A stretch of 64,000 nucleotides of DNA from Polynucleobacter sp. MWH-P3-07-1. GTDB taxonomy: Bacteria > Pseudomonadota > Gammaproteobacteria > Burkholderiales > Burkholderiaceae. Location of the stretch: the NCBI RefSeq assembly GCF_018687555.1, contig NZ_CP061296.1:558001-622000 (forward strand), in the 5' to 3' direction. The notes under the pieces were generated by a model. It made no database searches. It was not told the DNA's origin and saw only the letters and a list, made by a program, of their open reading frames with translations. The position numbers were made by a program, and so were the translations under genes. Positions 43,001-57,411 of this stretch are shown here, piece after piece (positions within the stretch are counted from its first letter, which is position 1; each line of letters opens with the position of its first letter).

Positions 43001-43553
43001 AGATGCGCAGTCAGCAGACTTGAATGAAGCAATGCAAACCTTGACTGATGCGATTGCCAAGATTGATGCTGAAACACGTGATTTATTGCAAGGTACCTTT
43101 GATGAGGTGAATAAGCATTTTGGCAGATTGTTCCCAGAGCTATTTGGTGGTGGTCACGCCGAGTTAGTCATGACTGGCGAAGAAATCTTAGATGCTGGCG
43201 TTCAGGTTATGGCTCAGCCACCCGGTAAGAAGAACAGCACGATCTATTTATTATCTGGTGGAGAAAAAGCCCTTACTGCAATTGCCTTGGTTTTCTCTCT
43301 CTTCTTGCTCAACCCAGCCCCATTCTGTTTACTCGATGAGGTTGACGCGCCATTGGATGATGCGAATACCTTGCGCTATGCTGAAATGGTTGCCAGGATG
43401 GCAGATAAGACGCAGTTTGTCTTTATTTCACATAACAAGATCACCATGGAAATTGCCCATCAACTGATTGGTGTCACGATGCAAGAGCAGGGTGTATCCC
43501 GCATTGTTGCGGTCGATATCTCTTCTGCGGTGTCGATGGTAGAGGCGGCCTAA
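40032..43553 (+). CDS. smc: Chromosome segregation protein SMC
   Basis: The 1173-residue condensin subunit has Walker A GPNGCGKS at 31-38, two long coiled coils (about 170-500 and 660-1000) around a hinge at ~510-640, the C-terminal signature LSGGEKALTAIALVFSLF and Walker B FCLLDEVDAPLDD. It organises and segregates the chromosome. GTG 40032 is the start because HLKSIKLSGFKSFVDPT is the usual N-terminus. It is followed immediately by zipA. Confidence 0.97.
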   Translation: MHLKSIKLSGFKSFVDPTHFEMPGQLIGVVGPNGCGKSNIIDAVRWVLGESRASELRGESMQDVIFNGSGLRKPAGRASVELIFDNSDGRAQGQWGAFTELSVKRVLTRDGNSSYYINNQVVRRKDIQDIFLGTGMGPRGYAIIGQGTINRILESKPEELRVFLEEAAGVSKYKERRKETASRLEDTKENLTRVEDILRELDQQLTRLEKQATVAERHAQLSGEMKSQQQLLWFVRQTEAGKEQERHANAIRDTQVSLEEQTAKLRHAETQLEVMRTEQYALQDKVSQAQGDLYQTNSDIAQVESQIRYVQEGRQRLAQQIQDLQSQLQRWTVQETDAAQAQRTAEHELAATSEKEQALVADLNGLQTQLPGREASYQSAVQALNVARDSLAIIEQRLASLGERTKALLAKQAELQNRTSRLNAELDGMRKPDPEALQMALDRQVMAQRKVEESKQRALETQQRVPAADEARNAAQQQIQTANQDLAQTEAKLTALTALQASVQAQGKIGPWLESKGLKESKRLWQELKVESGWETALESVLRERLAAVTAKSVQETLALANDAPPSRLAILLTEEIAPATSPVPADFIALVSRVQSAGAPRLSTVLQEWLDKIYIADSLEDALRRREKLPAGGALVTQQGHLVSRVGVQLYAADSEQAGMLARAQEMEGLEKQLRAQKLIQSELQGEMDQCIANYQAAHQAAEQARLNAEHAVNEAHGFEVERMQLTQAEEQYSQRAAQIQNDLGELAKQLEQLTAEQNQATQELQTSESAKQDLQHKLSEANQQLELASQQRDQLREALRAAEMSAQEAAFATRSLQQRIADLQRDQSTARTQIMEIQDKNALAEDELKGLSDEAAQEQLQGLLLTRSEREALLAAARTEQDALLHTLREADEERLQIERTLQPMRDKVVDLQLREQAARLNFEQFATLLSDAEADLIALETSFSPDLKVGALQTEVNRLNTEIQSLGPVNMAALDELASSRERKSFLDAQSADLNEAMQTLTDAIAKIDAETRDLLQGTFDEVNKHFGRLFPELFGGGHAELVMTGEEILDAGVQVMAQPPGKKNSTIYLLSGGEKALTAIALVFSLFLLNPAPFCLLDEVDAPLDDANTLRYAEMVARMADKTQFVFISHNKITMEIAHQLIGVTMQEQGVSRIVAVDISSAVSMVEAA

Positions 43554-44603
43554 GTGTTCCTAGAGCAGATCATGACAAGCTTGGGTTTGTCAGACTTGCA
43601 GTTTGCTTTAGCAGTTATTGGTCTAGGTATTTTGATCCTGGTTGCATTGCTCAATTTGCGATATGCGCACCTCCGTAAAAAAGCAAAAACTAAGCATGCG
43701 CTAGAAAAACGTTTTGCCCCTGGATTTGCAGATCCCAACTCTACTCCGGTTGAGTTTGAACAAGAGCAGACTCAAGCCCCAATCATGCCGAGCCCGGAGG
43801 TGGCATCAATCGACCCGAGAATTGACTGCGTTATTTCTTTGCGTTTTGATGAACCCATTAGCGGCCAAGAAATTCTGAAAGAAATGGATGACTGGCAAAA
43901 TATTCCAGGTCCAGCAGGGGCTCAATGGATGTGTGAGGGCTTAAATGCGAATGCACATGAGATGGAGACTTGGGAGCCTCTTCAGAGCGAGGCAATGTAC
44001 TCTGAATTGCAACTAGCGATTCAGCTAGCGAGTCGGCGAGGCCCAATTGGGGTTTTGGAGCTATCGGATTTCTGTTCGCACGTCCAACTGCTTGCCGAAA
44101 CCTTGGGCTCCCAAATTGATATGCCAACTGTTAGCACGATGCTAGAGAGTGCCGCAGAGCTTGATCGAATGGCGGCGGAGAGTGACATTCAGCTCAGCAT
44201 TAATGTGGCATTTGATGAGCCCTGCTCTTGGAAAGATTTGGCGATTATTTTGCGTCAAAGAGGCTTTCAATTAAGTCGTAACGGACGATCCTATGAATTT
44301 GGCGGGCCTGAAGCCCTATTATTTAAAAGTGCCGAGCTCGTTCCCAATGAATTGGTGAAGCAATTTACTTTATTGTTGGAGTTTCCATTGGTACCTGAGG
44401 CCTCGCGCGCATTTGAAAGAATGTTAGCCGAAGGTGTCGCCATCGCTCAAACTGCGCATGGTCGTCTAGTTGACGATAGTGGTATGAATTTGAGTGAAGC
44501 AGCGGTAGCGAGTATTCGCCAGCATTTAGATGCTCTCTATATCAAGTTGGATCAGAGTGGCATCCCTGCTGGCTCATCCACTGCTATTAGGTTATTTAGT
44601 TAA
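43554..44603 (+). CDS. zipA: Cell division protein ZipA
   Basis: The 349-residue protein has an N-terminal membrane helix at ~16-36 (FALAVIGLGILILVALLNL), a short basic and variable linker, and a C-terminal ZipA-type FtsZ-binding domain (VISLRFDEPISGQEILKEM, MYSELQLAIQLASRRGPIGVLELSDF, LARTLGSQIDMPT-like). It starts with GTG directly after the smc stop; ATG 43572 is an alternative. It anchors FtsZ to the membrane. The smc-zipA-ligA order is usual in Burkholderiales. Confidence 0.85.
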   Translation: MFLEQIMTSLGLSDLQFALAVIGLGILILVALLNLRYAHLRKKAKTKHALEKRFAPGFADPNSTPVEFEQEQTQAPIMPSPEVASIDPRIDCVISLRFDEPISGQEILKEMDDWQNIPGPAGAQWMCEGLNANAHEMETWEPLQSEAMYSELQLAIQLASRRGPIGVLELSDFCSHVQLLAETLGSQIDMPTVSTMLESAAELDRMAAESDIQLSINVAFDEPCSWKDLAIILRQRGFQLSRNGRSYEFGGPEALLFKSAELVPNELVKQFTLLLEFPLVPEASRAFERMLAEGVAIAQTAHGRLVDDSGMNLSEAAVASIRQHLDALYIKLDQSGIPAGSSTAIRLFS

Positions 44604-49225
<4,622 letters not shown>

Positions 49226-49243
49226 GGCCAGAGTCTCAGAAGA

Positions 49244-50080
49244 CTATGCGCTAGCGGTTTCAGGCCTAAACACGAGACCTTTGACGCAATCGGGGGGAGG
49301 GTTGCTTCCAGAAGACCAAGTGAGGACCTCAACACCAGTTGCGGTCACTAAGAGTGTGTGCTCCCACTGTGCAGACAAACTACGGTCTTTTGTTTTCACT
49401 GTCCACTGATCAGGCATGGTCCGGATTTCACGACGGCCCGCGTTGATCATCGGCTCAATAGTGAAGGTCATACCTTGTTCTAATTTCTCCCCAGTTCCTG
49501 GGCGACCGTAATGCAAGATTTGTGGGTCCTGATGAAACACTTTGCCAATGCCGTGGCCACAATATTCCCTAACAACAGAGTAGCCCGCATTTTCAGCATG
49601 CGTTTGAATTACGTGGCCAATGTCCCCAAGCGATGCGCCAGGTTTTACTTGCGCAATACCAAGCCACATGCATTCAAAGGTAATTTGGGTCAAGCGTTTT
49701 GCCATAACAGACACTTCGCCCACCATAAACATGCGGCTGGTATCGCCGTAGTAACCATCGGGGGTAATCACAGTGATATCTAAATTGACAACGTCGCCAG
49801 TTTTAAGGATCTTCTCCCCTGGAATGCCATGACAAATCACATCATTGACTGAAGTACAGATGGATGCCGGAAAAGGCGGGTAGCCAGGAGGCTGGTAATT
49901 GAGCGGAGCGGGAATCGTCTTTTGTACATCCCGCATATAGGTATGGCAAATCCGATCAAGTTCAGCAGTGCTGACCCCTGCCTTGACGTGAGGGGCGACG
50001 TGGTCTAAGACTTCACTCGCTAAACGGCCTGCTTCCCGCATGCCTTGGATATCTTTTTCTGCTGTAAATACGCTATTCAT
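49244..50080 (-). CDS. map: Type I methionine aminopeptidase
   Basis: ATG 50080 gives 278 residues (MNSVFTAEKDIQGMREAG), the usual Map N-terminus and length. An in-frame ATG at 50161 would add 27 residues. Metal ligands are visible in NLDITVITPDGYYGDTSRMF (two Asp), GHGIG (His), FTIEPMIN (Glu) and QWEHTLLV (Glu). It removes the initiator Met from new proteins. It is divergent from rpsB, a common arrangement. Confidence 0.96.
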   Translation of the reverse strand: MNSVFTAEKDIQGMREAGRLASEVLDHVAPHVKAGVSTAELDRICHTYMRDVQKTIPAPLNYQPPGYPPFPASICTSVNDVICHGIPGEKILKTGDVVNLDITVITPDGYYGDTSRMFMVGEVSVMAKRLTQITFECMWLGIAQVKPGASLGDIGHVIQTHAENAGYSVVREYCGHGIGKVFHQDPQILHYGRPGTGEKLEQGMTFTIEPMINAGRREIRTMPDQWTVKTKDRSLSAQWEHTLLVTATGVEVLTWSSGSNPPPDCVKGLVFRPETASA

Positions 50081-50178
50081 GCCTTGATTATCAACGACTT
50101 GCCTTGCTGTGGTTAAGCGGATTTGCCCAATTTTGAGGCTTAAAGCCGACTCAGCCATCAATGGGAGTGAGCTAAACC

Positions 50179-50208
50179 TTGCTAGAGGCTTGATATTTAA
50201 GCTATAAT
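50179..50208 (+). promoter_or_regulatory. Promoter of the rpsB-tsf operon
   Basis: -35 TTGCTA (50179-50184) and -10 TATAAT (50203-50208) are separated by 18 bases. About 130 bases of leader follow before ATG 50341, which could hold an S2-type autoregulatory structure (GCGCTTTTGAGCGC at 50286-50299). Confidence 0.6.
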
Positions 50209-50340
50209 TTCGTTCTCAGGTCAGTCTGGACTCATTAAAAACAGTCCAAAGTGATCTGAAATAGCGAGTTAAGCCTTCCAGGGTGGCGCTTTTGAGCGCA
50301 GCTAGGACTTAACTTAAGAACCAACCCTTAGGAGAATTAC

Positions 50341-51090
50341 ATGTCAGTGACTATGCGTCAAATGCTGGAAGCCGGTTGCCATTTTGGTCACCAAACCCGT
50401 TTCTGGTCCCCAAAGATGGCCCCTTATATTTTCGGCCATCGCAACAAGATCCACATTATCAACTTGGAAAAAACTTTGCCAATGTTTCAGGACGCCCTGA
50501 AATTTGTCAAACAAGTTTCCGCTAATCGTGGCACCATTTTATTTGTTGGCACCAAGCGTCAGTCTCGCGAAATCATTGCTGAAGAAGCAACTCGTGCAGG
50601 CATGCCCTACATCGATAGCCGTTGGTTGGGTGGCACACTCACCAATTTCAAAACCGTTAAAGGTTCCCTCAAGCGCTTAAAAGATATGGAAGTTGCTAAA
50701 GAGGCAGGTGATTGGGAAAAGCTGTCTAAGAAAGAAGCTTTGACGAATGATCGTGATCTCGATAAGTTGCAAAAAGCTTTGGGTGGTATTAAAGATTTGA
50801 ATGGCGTACCCGATGCGATTTTTGTAGTTGACGTCGGTTATCACAAGATTGCGATTACTGAAGCGAACAAGCTTGGTATTCCTGTTATTGCAGTTGTGGA
50901 TACCAATCACTCTCCAGAAGGAATTGATTACATCATTCCTGGCAATGATGACTCCAGCAAAGCGGTCACCTTGTATGCACGTGGCGTTGCTGATGCCATC
51001 CTCGAAGGTAGAGCAAATGCAGTTCAAGAAATTTTGATCGCTGCTAAAGAGGGTGAAGAAGAGTTTGTTGAAGAAGGGAAGGCAGACTAA
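50341..51090 (+). CDS. rpsB: 30S ribosomal protein S2
   Basis: The 249-residue protein is unmistakable: [32 protein letters not shown] and [24 protein letters not shown]. It belongs to the small-subunit head. AGGAG is 7 bases upstream of ATG. It is co-transcribed with tsf, whose ATG overlaps its stop by one base. Confidence 0.99.
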   Translation: MSVTMRQMLEAGCHFGHQTRFWSPKMAPYIFGHRNKIHIINLEKTLPMFQDALKFVKQVSANRGTILFVGTKRQSREIIAEEATRAGMPYIDSRWLGGTLTNFKTVKGSLKRLKDMEVAKEAGDWEKLSKKEALTNDRDLDKLQKALGGIKDLNGVPDAIFVVDVGYHKIAITEANKLGIPVIAVVDTNHSPEGIDYIIPGNDDSSKAVTLYARGVADAILEGRANAVQEILIAAKEGEEEFVEEGKAD

Positions 51091-51971
51091 TGGCCGCTAT
51101 TACCGCTGCAATGGTTGGCGAATTACGCGCCAAAACTGACGCACCCATGATGGAGTGCAAGAAGGCTCTGACTGAGGCTGATGGCGATATGGCTAAAGCA
51201 GAAGAGATTCTGCGTGTAAAGCTTGGTAGCAAAGCCGGTAAAGCCGCTTCCCGGGTCACTGCTGAGGGTATCGTGGCTTCATTCATCAACGGCACTACTG
51301 GTGCCTTGCTTGAAGTGAACTGCGAAACCGATTTCGTTTCTAAAAATGATGATTTCTTAGCCTTTGCTAATGCGTGCGTGAAGTTGATTGCTGAGCACAA
51401 TCCTGCTGACGTCACTGCTTTATTGGCGTTACCAATGAATGGTTCTACGGTTGATGAAGTACGTAGCGCCTTGATTGGCAAGATTGGTGAAAACATCATG
51501 CCACGTCGTTTCAAGCGTTTTGCTGGCAGCAATCAATTGGTTTCTTATCTCCACGGCACCCGCATTGGTGTCATGGTTGAATTTGAAGGTGATGAGACTG
51601 CTGCGAAGGATGTAGCAATGCATATTGCTGCCATGAAACCAATCGCTTTATCAATGGCTGACGTTCCTGCTGAATCGATTGCTGTGGAGCGCAGTGTTGC
51701 TGTGCAAAAAGCCGCTGAATCAGGCAAACCACCAGAGATCGTTGAAAAGATGGTTGAAGGTTCAATTCAGAAATACCTTAAAGAGGTTTCTTTATTGAAT
51801 CAGACTTTCGTGAAGAACGATAAGCAAACTGTTGAGCAAATGCTCAAAGCAGCCAACTCGACCATCAAAGGCTTTACGATGTTCGTTGTAGGCGAGGGCA
51901 TTGAGAAGCGCCAAGATGACTTTGCTGCTGAAGTTGCAGCTCAGGTTGCTGCTGCCAAAGCCACTGCTTAA
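51090..51971 (+). CDS. tsf: Elongation factor Ts
   Basis: The 293-residue guanine-nucleotide exchange factor for EF-Tu has an N-terminal UBA-like domain with [28 protein letters not shown] and the core with [13 protein letters not shown]. Length is normal. It is followed by a perfect hairpin terminator at 52017. Confidence 0.99.
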   Translation: MAAITAAMVGELRAKTDAPMMECKKALTEADGDMAKAEEILRVKLGSKAGKAASRVTAEGIVASFINGTTGALLEVNCETDFVSKNDDFLAFANACVKLIAEHNPADVTALLALPMNGSTVDEVRSALIGKIGENIMPRRFKRFAGSNQLVSYLHGTRIGVMVEFEGDETAAKDVAMHIAAMKPIALSMADVPAESIAVERSVAVQKAAESGKPPEIVEKMVEGSIQKYLKEVSLLNQTFVKNDKQTVEQMLKAANSTIKGFTMFVVGEGIEKRQDDFAAEVAAQVAAAKATA

Positions 51972-52016
51972 TCTCGGTAATCAGGCTTAGCCCTATCAGG
52001 CTTAGCTGTAGTATCC

Positions 52017-52051
52017 AAAGGGCATAGAAACCGTGTTTCTATGCCCTTTTC
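52017..52051 (+). terminator. Intrinsic terminator after tsf
   Basis: A perfect 14-bp stem (AAAGGGCATAGAAA, 52017-52030, with its inverse at 52036-52049) around CCGTG is followed by TTTCTTT. It is the strongest terminator in the window. Confidence 0.9.
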
Positions 52052-52158
52052 TTTGATCCTTGCCAAGCCCTTTATAATCTTTCCGAGATATAAAAAACAC
52101 TTAAAGATCAATAAGCTAAGTTCAGTACCGACTTAGTTAATACGGAAGATAGAAGAAA

Positions 52159-52869
52159 ATGCCAGCCTACAAAAGAGTACTCTTAAAACTATCTGGTGAA
52201 GCCTTGATGGGAGATGATGCCTTTGGTATCAATCCAGCGACGATTGATGCAATGGTTGGTGAAATTGCGCAAGTGGTCAATAGCGGTGTCGAGTTAGCAA
52301 TCGTGATCGGTGGCGGTAACATCTTCCGCGGCGTAGCGGGCGGTGCTGCTGGCATGGATCGCGCTACTGCAGACTACATGGGAATGCTGGCTACGATGAT
52401 GAATTCTTTGGCCCTGCAAGATGCCTTGCGTCAAAAAGGGGTCGAGGCTCGCGTGCAATCCGCTTTGAGAATGGACCAAGTTGTTGAGCCTTACATTCGT
52501 CCACGAGCGATCCGAGCAATGGGCGAGGGCAAGGTCGTTATTTTTGCCGCTGGTACAGGAAATCCATTCTTTACTACCGATACTGCTGCCGCATTACGAG
52601 GCGCTGAAATGGGTGTGGAAGTCATGCTCAAGGCCACTAAGGTTGACGGTATCTACAGCGCTGATCCTATGAAGGATCCTAGTGCAACCCTTTATAAAAC
52701 GATTACATTTGATGAGGCTCTCATCAAAAATTTACAGGTGATGGATGCTACTGCCTTTGCACTTTGCCGCGATCGCAAGTTGCCTATCAAAGTATTCTCG
52801 ATTCTCAAACCAGGCGCATTGATGCGGGTGGTTCAAGGTGAGTCAGAGGGTACCTTAGTACACGTTTAA
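52159..52869 (+). CDS. pyrH: UMP kinase
   Basis: The 236-residue amino-acid-kinase-fold enzyme converts UMP to [30 protein letters not shown] and [16 protein letters not shown] are the typical blocks. A TATAAT at 52073-52078 lies between the tsf terminator and this gene and probably starts the long pyrH-to-rnhB transcript. Confidence 0.98.
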   Translation: MPAYKRVLLKLSGEALMGDDAFGINPATIDAMVGEIAQVVNSGVELAIVIGGGNIFRGVAGGAAGMDRATADYMGMLATMMNSLALQDALRQKGVEARVQSALRMDQVVEPYIRPRAIRAMGEGKVVIFAAGTGNPFFTTDTAAALRGAEMGVEVMLKATKVDGIYSADPMKDPSATLYKTITFDEALIKNLQVMDATAFALCRDRKLPIKVFSILKPGALMRVVQGESEGTLVHV

Positions 52870-52880
52870 CAGGAGGTCGG

Positions 52881-53441
52881 ATGTCTGCAGCAGAAATTAA
52901 AACCAATACTGATCAAAAGATGCAAAAGTCTCTCGAGGCTTTAAAAACCAATTTAGCCAAAATCCGATCGGGTCGTGCAAACCCTGGAATTTTGGAGCAC
53001 ATTCAAGTTGACTACTACGGAAACCCCACGCCCTTAAGTCAGGTCGCTAGCTTAGGCTTGGCCGATGCGCGCACGATTAACGTTCAGCCTTTTGAAAAAA
53101 CGATGGTTGCCGCAATTGAGAAGGCGATTCGTGATTCTGATTTAGGATTAAATCCAGCCTCACAAGGCACGGTGATTCGCGTGCCAATGCCTGCCCTTAC
53201 TGAAGAGCGCCGTCGTGAGCTCACTAAGGTCGTTAAATCTGAGGGTGAAGAGACTAAGATTGCAGTACGTAATTTACGTCGTGATGCTAACGAACATCTC
53301 AAACGCTTAACCAAAGATAAAGAGATTTCTGAGGATGAAGAGCGTCGCGCTACTGATGAAATTCAGAAGATGACGGATAAAGCGGTGGTTGATGTCGATA
53401 AGATCATTGCTGATAAAGAAAAAGAGATCATGACGGTTTAA
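52881..53441 (+). CDS. frr: Ribosome recycling factor
   Basis: The 186-residue protein is full length, with [26 protein letters not shown] and [15 protein letters not shown]. With EF-G it splits post-termination ribosomes. AGGAGGT is 5 bases upstream of its ATG, 11 bases after pyrH. Confidence 0.98.
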   Translation: MSAAEIKTNTDQKMQKSLEALKTNLAKIRSGRANPGILEHIQVDYYGNPTPLSQVASLGLADARTINVQPFEKTMVAAIEKAIRDSDLGLNPASQGTVIRVPMPALTEERRRELTKVVKSEGEETKIAVRNLRRDANEHLKRLTKDKEISEDEERRATDEIQKMTDKAVVDVDKIIADKEKEIMTV

Positions 53442-53475
53442 GACCGACTCTTTTCAATCTTCTGATTACTTATAG

Positions 53476-54249
53476 ATGACCCAGTACACGAGCTCTACCC
53501 TGGCGATCCCAGAGGTCAGCGCTGTTCCACGTCATGTTGCCATCATTATGGATGGCAATGGGCGCTGGGCTAGCAAGCGACATATGCCCAGAGTAGCAGG
53601 GCATTCCGAAGGCCTCACTGCAGTTCGCAAAATTGTTGCAGAGTGCCGTCGTCTCGGCGTGGAGTACTTAACGGTTTTTGCTTTTAGCTCAGAGAACTGG
53701 CGTCGACCACCTGAAGAAGTTGGCTTTTTGATGAAACTCTTTTTGAAGTCTTTAAAAGGTGAAGTGACTCGTTTGGCTGAAAACGATATTTGTCTCAAGT
53801 TAATAGGGGACTTAGAGCGCTTTGATTCTGACATTCAAAAGATGGTCTCATTTTCTGAGGAAAAAACGGCTCACTGTCAGGCGCTGATATTTACGATTGC
53901 TGCTAACTATGGTGGCCGCTGGGATATCTTGCAAGCGATGCGCAAATGTCTTATTGCCCATCCTCACTTAAAGCCAGAGCAGGTGAGTGAAGAGTTGATT
54001 CAGCCTTTCCTGTCGATGTCCTATGCCCCTGAGCCGGACTTATTCATTCGTACAGGTGGTGAGCAACGGGTAAGTAATTTTTTGCTATGGCAACTTGCAT
54101 ACACAGAACTGTATTTCACAGACGTTTTATGGCCAGACTTTGACGAAATCGAACTTCAGAAATCTTTCGAATGGTTTAGTCAACGCGAACGGCGCTTTGG
54201 CAGGACTAGTGCGCAAGTCATGTCTCAGAGCATGAGTGATGCGGTTTAA
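53476..54249 (+). CDS. uppS: Undecaprenyl diphosphate synthase
   Basis: The 257-residue cis-prenyltransferase has IIMDGNGRWASKR, GHSEGLTAVRKIV, FSSENWRRP and LFIRTGGEQRVSNFLLWQLAYTEL. It makes the C55 carrier lipid for peptidoglycan and other surface polymers. It is followed 18 bases on by cdsA. Confidence 0.98.
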   Translation: MTQYTSSTLAIPEVSAVPRHVAIIMDGNGRWASKRHMPRVAGHSEGLTAVRKIVAECRRLGVEYLTVFAFSSENWRRPPEEVGFLMKLFLKSLKGEVTRLAENDICLKLIGDLERFDSDIQKMVSFSEEKTAHCQALIFTIAANYGGRWDILQAMRKCLIAHPHLKPEQVSEELIQPFLSMSYAPEPDLFIRTGGEQRVSNFLLWQLAYTELYFTDVLWPDFDEIELQKSFEWFSQRERRFGRTSAQVMSQSMSDAV

Positions 54250-54267
54250 AACTTTGCAAACTTTCAA

Positions 54268-55095
54268 ATGCTAAAAACTCGAGTCATTACAGCAATCATT
54301 CTGCTCATGATTCTGCTGGTAGTTTTGTTTATGCTACCCCCTGTTTATTTAGGCGGATTTTTCCTATTACTCGTAATGGCCTCCGCATGGGAGTGGAGTC
54401 GATTAGTATTTCCTCATCGACCTTGGCTAGCGTATTTGAATGCTGGTGCTTGTCTATTGCTCATTGCTGGCTTAATGATCTTGCATCAACCTTTGGGGCC
54501 ATTCTCTCTCATGTCTACTGCCGGTATCTTCTGGTTGCTAATCGCCCCCTTGCTCTTATCTAAGGGCCTGAAGATCAATTTCCAAAAATGGTCAGTTCCC
54601 TATTTTGTCTTGGGGCTTGTTTTGCTCCCAGCAACTTGGTTTTCAGTCATGTTCCTCCGCGAAATCGGCTTGTTGTTTCTATTATCGACCATGGCGCTGG
54701 TTTGGATTGCGGATATTGGTGCTTACTTTTTTGGGAAGGCATTTGGGAAGCGCCGTCTTGCCCCAGAAATTAGTCCTGGTAAATCGATCGAAGGCGCTCT
54801 TGGTGGTCTTGCCCTTTGCTATGTTTATGCGGCCCTATGCGCTTTTTATTTAGCACCTACTGTGACTTTGTTTGGTGTTTGGGCATATCGCTTTGGTTGG
54901 TTGCCCATGTTTTTAATGGTCACTGCTTTAACTTGCCTCAGCATCTTTGGGGATTTATTTGAATCTCAACTTAAACGGTTGGCTGGAGTCAAAGACAGTA
55001 GTCATTTATTGCCAGGACATGGTGGCGTATTAGATCGGGTTGATGCATTAATCCCTGTAATGCCGATTGCAGTTCTGCTGATGGGATTTTTATGA
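54268..55095 (+). CDS. cdsA: Phosphatidate cytidylyltransferase
   Basis: The 275-residue membrane protein with about eight helices makes CDP-diacylglycerol. The C-terminal family signature SIFGDLFESQLKRLAGVKDSS...LLPGHGGVLDRVDALIP is complete. The stop overlaps the dxr start by four bases (ATGA). Confidence 0.97.
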   Translation: MLKTRVITAIILLMILLVVLFMLPPVYLGGFFLLLVMASAWEWSRLVFPHRPWLAYLNAGACLLLIAGLMILHQPLGPFSLMSTAGIFWLLIAPLLLSKGLKINFQKWSVPYFVLGLVLLPATWFSVMFLREIGLLFLLSTMALVWIADIGAYFFGKAFGKRRLAPEISPGKSIEGALGGLALCYVYAALCAFYLAPTVTLFGVWAYRFGWLPMFLMVTALTCLSIFGDLFESQLKRLAGVKDSSHLLPGHGGVLDRVDALIPVMPIAVLLMGFL

Positions 55096-56285
55096 GCAGT
55101 AAACAGCGTGTCACTATTTTAGGGTCCACTGGCTCCATTGGTACGAATACTTTGGATGTGATTCGGGCGCATCCCGAGCGCTTCGAAGTCGTTGCCCTCA
55201 CAGCGGCAAAACAAGTCGAGCGCTTGGCAGAGCAGTGTATTGAGTTCAAACCGCGACTTGCAGTAGTTGGTGATGCCGCATCAGCTATAAAACTTTCTGA
55301 ACTTCTTTTAGCAAAGCAAATCAGCACTACCGTTTTATATGGATCAGAAGCCTTGATTTCTGCGGTGCTCGAATCGGATTGCGATACCGTAATGGCGGCA
55401 ATTGTAGGGGCGGCAGGCTTGCTGCCCACTTTGGCTGCCGCTAAGGCCGGCAAAAGAGTCTTGCTTGCGAATAAAGAAGCGCTCGTCATGTCCGGTAAGT
55501 TATTTATGGATGCAATGCGCGAAGGTGGCGGAGCATTGCTGCCCATTGATAGTGAACATAATGCGATCTTTCAATGTTTGCCTGTCCATTTTTCAAAAAG
55601 TCCAAGCCTGCACCACGGTGTTGAAGAGCTATGGTTAACCGCCTCTGGCGGACCATTCAGAAACACACCTCTCTCTGAGTTGGGCCAAGCAACCCCCGAG
55701 CAGGCCTGTGCCCATCCAAATTGGGTCATGGGTAAAAAGATTTCTGTGGACTCGGCAACGATGATGAATAAGGGTCTAGAGGTAATCGAAGCTTATTGGC
55801 TATTTGGTTTGCCGATCGAAAAAATTCAGGTCTTGATTCATCCTCAAAGTGTGGTGCACTCGATGGTGCGCTATTGCGACGGCTCAGTGATTGCTCAGAT
55901 GGGTCAGCCTGATATGCGAACACCTATTGCTTATGGACTTGCCTGGCCCGACCGCATCGTTGCAGGCGTTGAACCATTGAATTTGACTCAATTGACTGCC
56001 CTCAATTTTACGGAACCTGATCTTCTGCGTTTCCCTTGTTTGTCGCTGGCATTTCAAGCGGGTAAGCAGGGTGGACTAGCCCCGGCGGTATTGAATGCAG
56101 CCAATGAGATTGCGGTCGCAGCATTTTTAGATAATGCGCTCGGATATGTGCAGATATCAGAGGTAGTGGAGCGGGTACTTAATGGGATTGAGCCTACTGT
56201 TGCGAGCTCGCTCGAAGATATTCTTGAGGCGGACGCTAAAGCAAGAACCATGGCTATTGATGTGATTCAGCATCTGCACTCCTAA
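55092..56285 (+). CDS. dxr: 1-deoxy-D-xylulose 5-phosphate reductoisomerase
   Basis: The 397-residue enzyme of the MEP isoprenoid pathway has the NADPH motif ILGSTGSIGTNTLDVI, LLANKEALVMSG, the metal/substrate motif PIDSEHNAIFQCL and VDSATMMNKGLEVIEA. It feeds isoprenoid precursors to uppS in the same operon. Confidence 0.98.
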   Translation: MSSKQRVTILGSTGSIGTNTLDVIRAHPERFEVVALTAAKQVERLAEQCIEFKPRLAVVGDAASAIKLSELLLAKQISTTVLYGSEALISAVLESDCDTVMAAIVGAAGLLPTLAAAKAGKRVLLANKEALVMSGKLFMDAMREGGGALLPIDSEHNAIFQCLPVHFSKSPSLHHGVEELWLTASGGPFRNTPLSELGQATPEQACAHPNWVMGKKISVDSATMMNKGLEVIEAYWLFGLPIEKIQVLIHPQSVVHSMVRYCDGSVIAQMGQPDMRTPIAYGLAWPDRIVAGVEPLNLTQLTALNFTEPDLLRFPCLSLAFQAGKQGGLAPAVLNAANEIAVAAFLDNALGYVQISEVVERVLNGIEPTVASSLEDILEADAKARTMAIDVIQHLHS

Positions 56286-56298
56286 TGAGGACATTCCT

Positions 56299-57411
56299 TT
56301 GCAGGCATTGATTACCTTCGCTGCATTTTTGTTAACCCTCTGCATTGTGGTTTGCTTTCATGAGTTCGGCCATTTTTTGGCTGCTCGCCTATGTGGCGTC
56401 AAAGTCTTGCGTTTTTCACTCGGTTTTGGCAAACCAATATTGACTTTCAAGTCAAAGCATTCTGCTACAGAGTGGACATTGGCGCCGATTCCTTTGGGCG
56501 GCTATGTCAAACTTCTGGATGGCAGGGATCCTCAACAAACCATTAGGGAATCAGAGCAAAGCCAAGCTTTTGATGCCAAGCCACTATGGAAACGATCATT
56601 GATTGTCTTCGCAGGCCCCTTAGCGAATTTCATCTTAGCTATCTTTCTATTAACGAGCATTTACGTTGCTGGAGTCGTTCAGTTACCAGCGCGTTTGCAG
56701 GCGCCTCCATTGGATTCTGTTGCTGCGAGCTTAGGCATTGTCCAAGGAGATCAAGTTCTAGCTTGGCGTATGCAAGCCGACAACGATTTTGAACCTGTGA
56801 TCAGTTGGAATGCGCTCCGCTGGAATGTGATGGATGCCATTACCTCAAAAGAGGGCTTTGTATTGAGGGTGCAGGATCCCTCAGGACGGCAATTTACAAC
56901 TGAATTTTTACCTTCCCAATTACCCTCGATGTCCTCGTCGGGAGACCCTTTTTCCCAGCTTGGCATTCTTCCAGTAATACCGCCAGTTTCTGAATACTGG
57001 AACCTTAAATTAGATCCTATGAGTGCCTGTCGATATGCCACCAGGCGGGTTTACTTGATTAGCAAAGTCTCTCTGAGGCTAATGGCGGGTTTATTGACTG
57101 GCGAGAGCTCTCTAAAACAGCTCGGGGGACCGCTCAGTATTGCTAATATGGCGGGGAGGACGGCCCAAGTAGGGTGGCAGGCTTACTTGGCATTCTTGTC
57201 GATTTTGAGCATTAGTATTGGCCTGCTGAATCTGGTGCCATTGCCAATGCTAGATGGGGGTCAGCTCCTGTATGATGCATGGGAGTTGGTCTCTGGGAAG
57301 CGGATTTCGACTTCATTGCAGGAGCAGTTCCAGAAAGTGGGCTTTATCTTGCTGATTTCCATTTCCCTCTTGGCCTTGTTTAATGATTTACAACGCTATT
57401 TTTCGCCTTGA
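56299..57411 (+). CDS. rseP: Site-2 protease RseP, short form
   Basis: The 370-residue membrane metalloprotease starts TTG CAG GCA. The zinc motif is HEFGH (CFHEFGHFLAAR) and the second motif is NLVPLPMLDGGQ. Between the first membrane segments and the last two lies one PDZ-like region (AASLGIVQGDQVLAWR). Typical proteobacterial RseP has about 450 residues and two PDZ domains, so one appears missing here. It cleaves anti-sigma factors and remnant signal peptides. Its stop overlaps the bamA start. Confidence 0.93.
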   Translation: MQALITFAAFLLTLCIVVCFHEFGHFLAARLCGVKVLRFSLGFGKPILTFKSKHSATEWTLAPIPLGGYVKLLDGRDPQQTIRESEQSQAFDAKPLWKRSLIVFAGPLANFILAIFLLTSIYVAGVVQLPARLQAPPLDSVAASLGIVQGDQVLAWRMQADNDFEPVISWNALRWNVMDAITSKEGFVLRVQDPSGRQFTTEFLPSQLPSMSSSGDPFSQLGILPVIPPVSEYWNLKLDPMSACRYATRRVYLISKVSLRLMAGLLTGESSLKQLGGPLSIANMAGRTAQVGWQAYLAFLSILSISIGLLNLVPLPMLDGGQLLYDAWELVSGKRISTSLQEQFQKVGFILLISISLLALFNDLQRYFSP

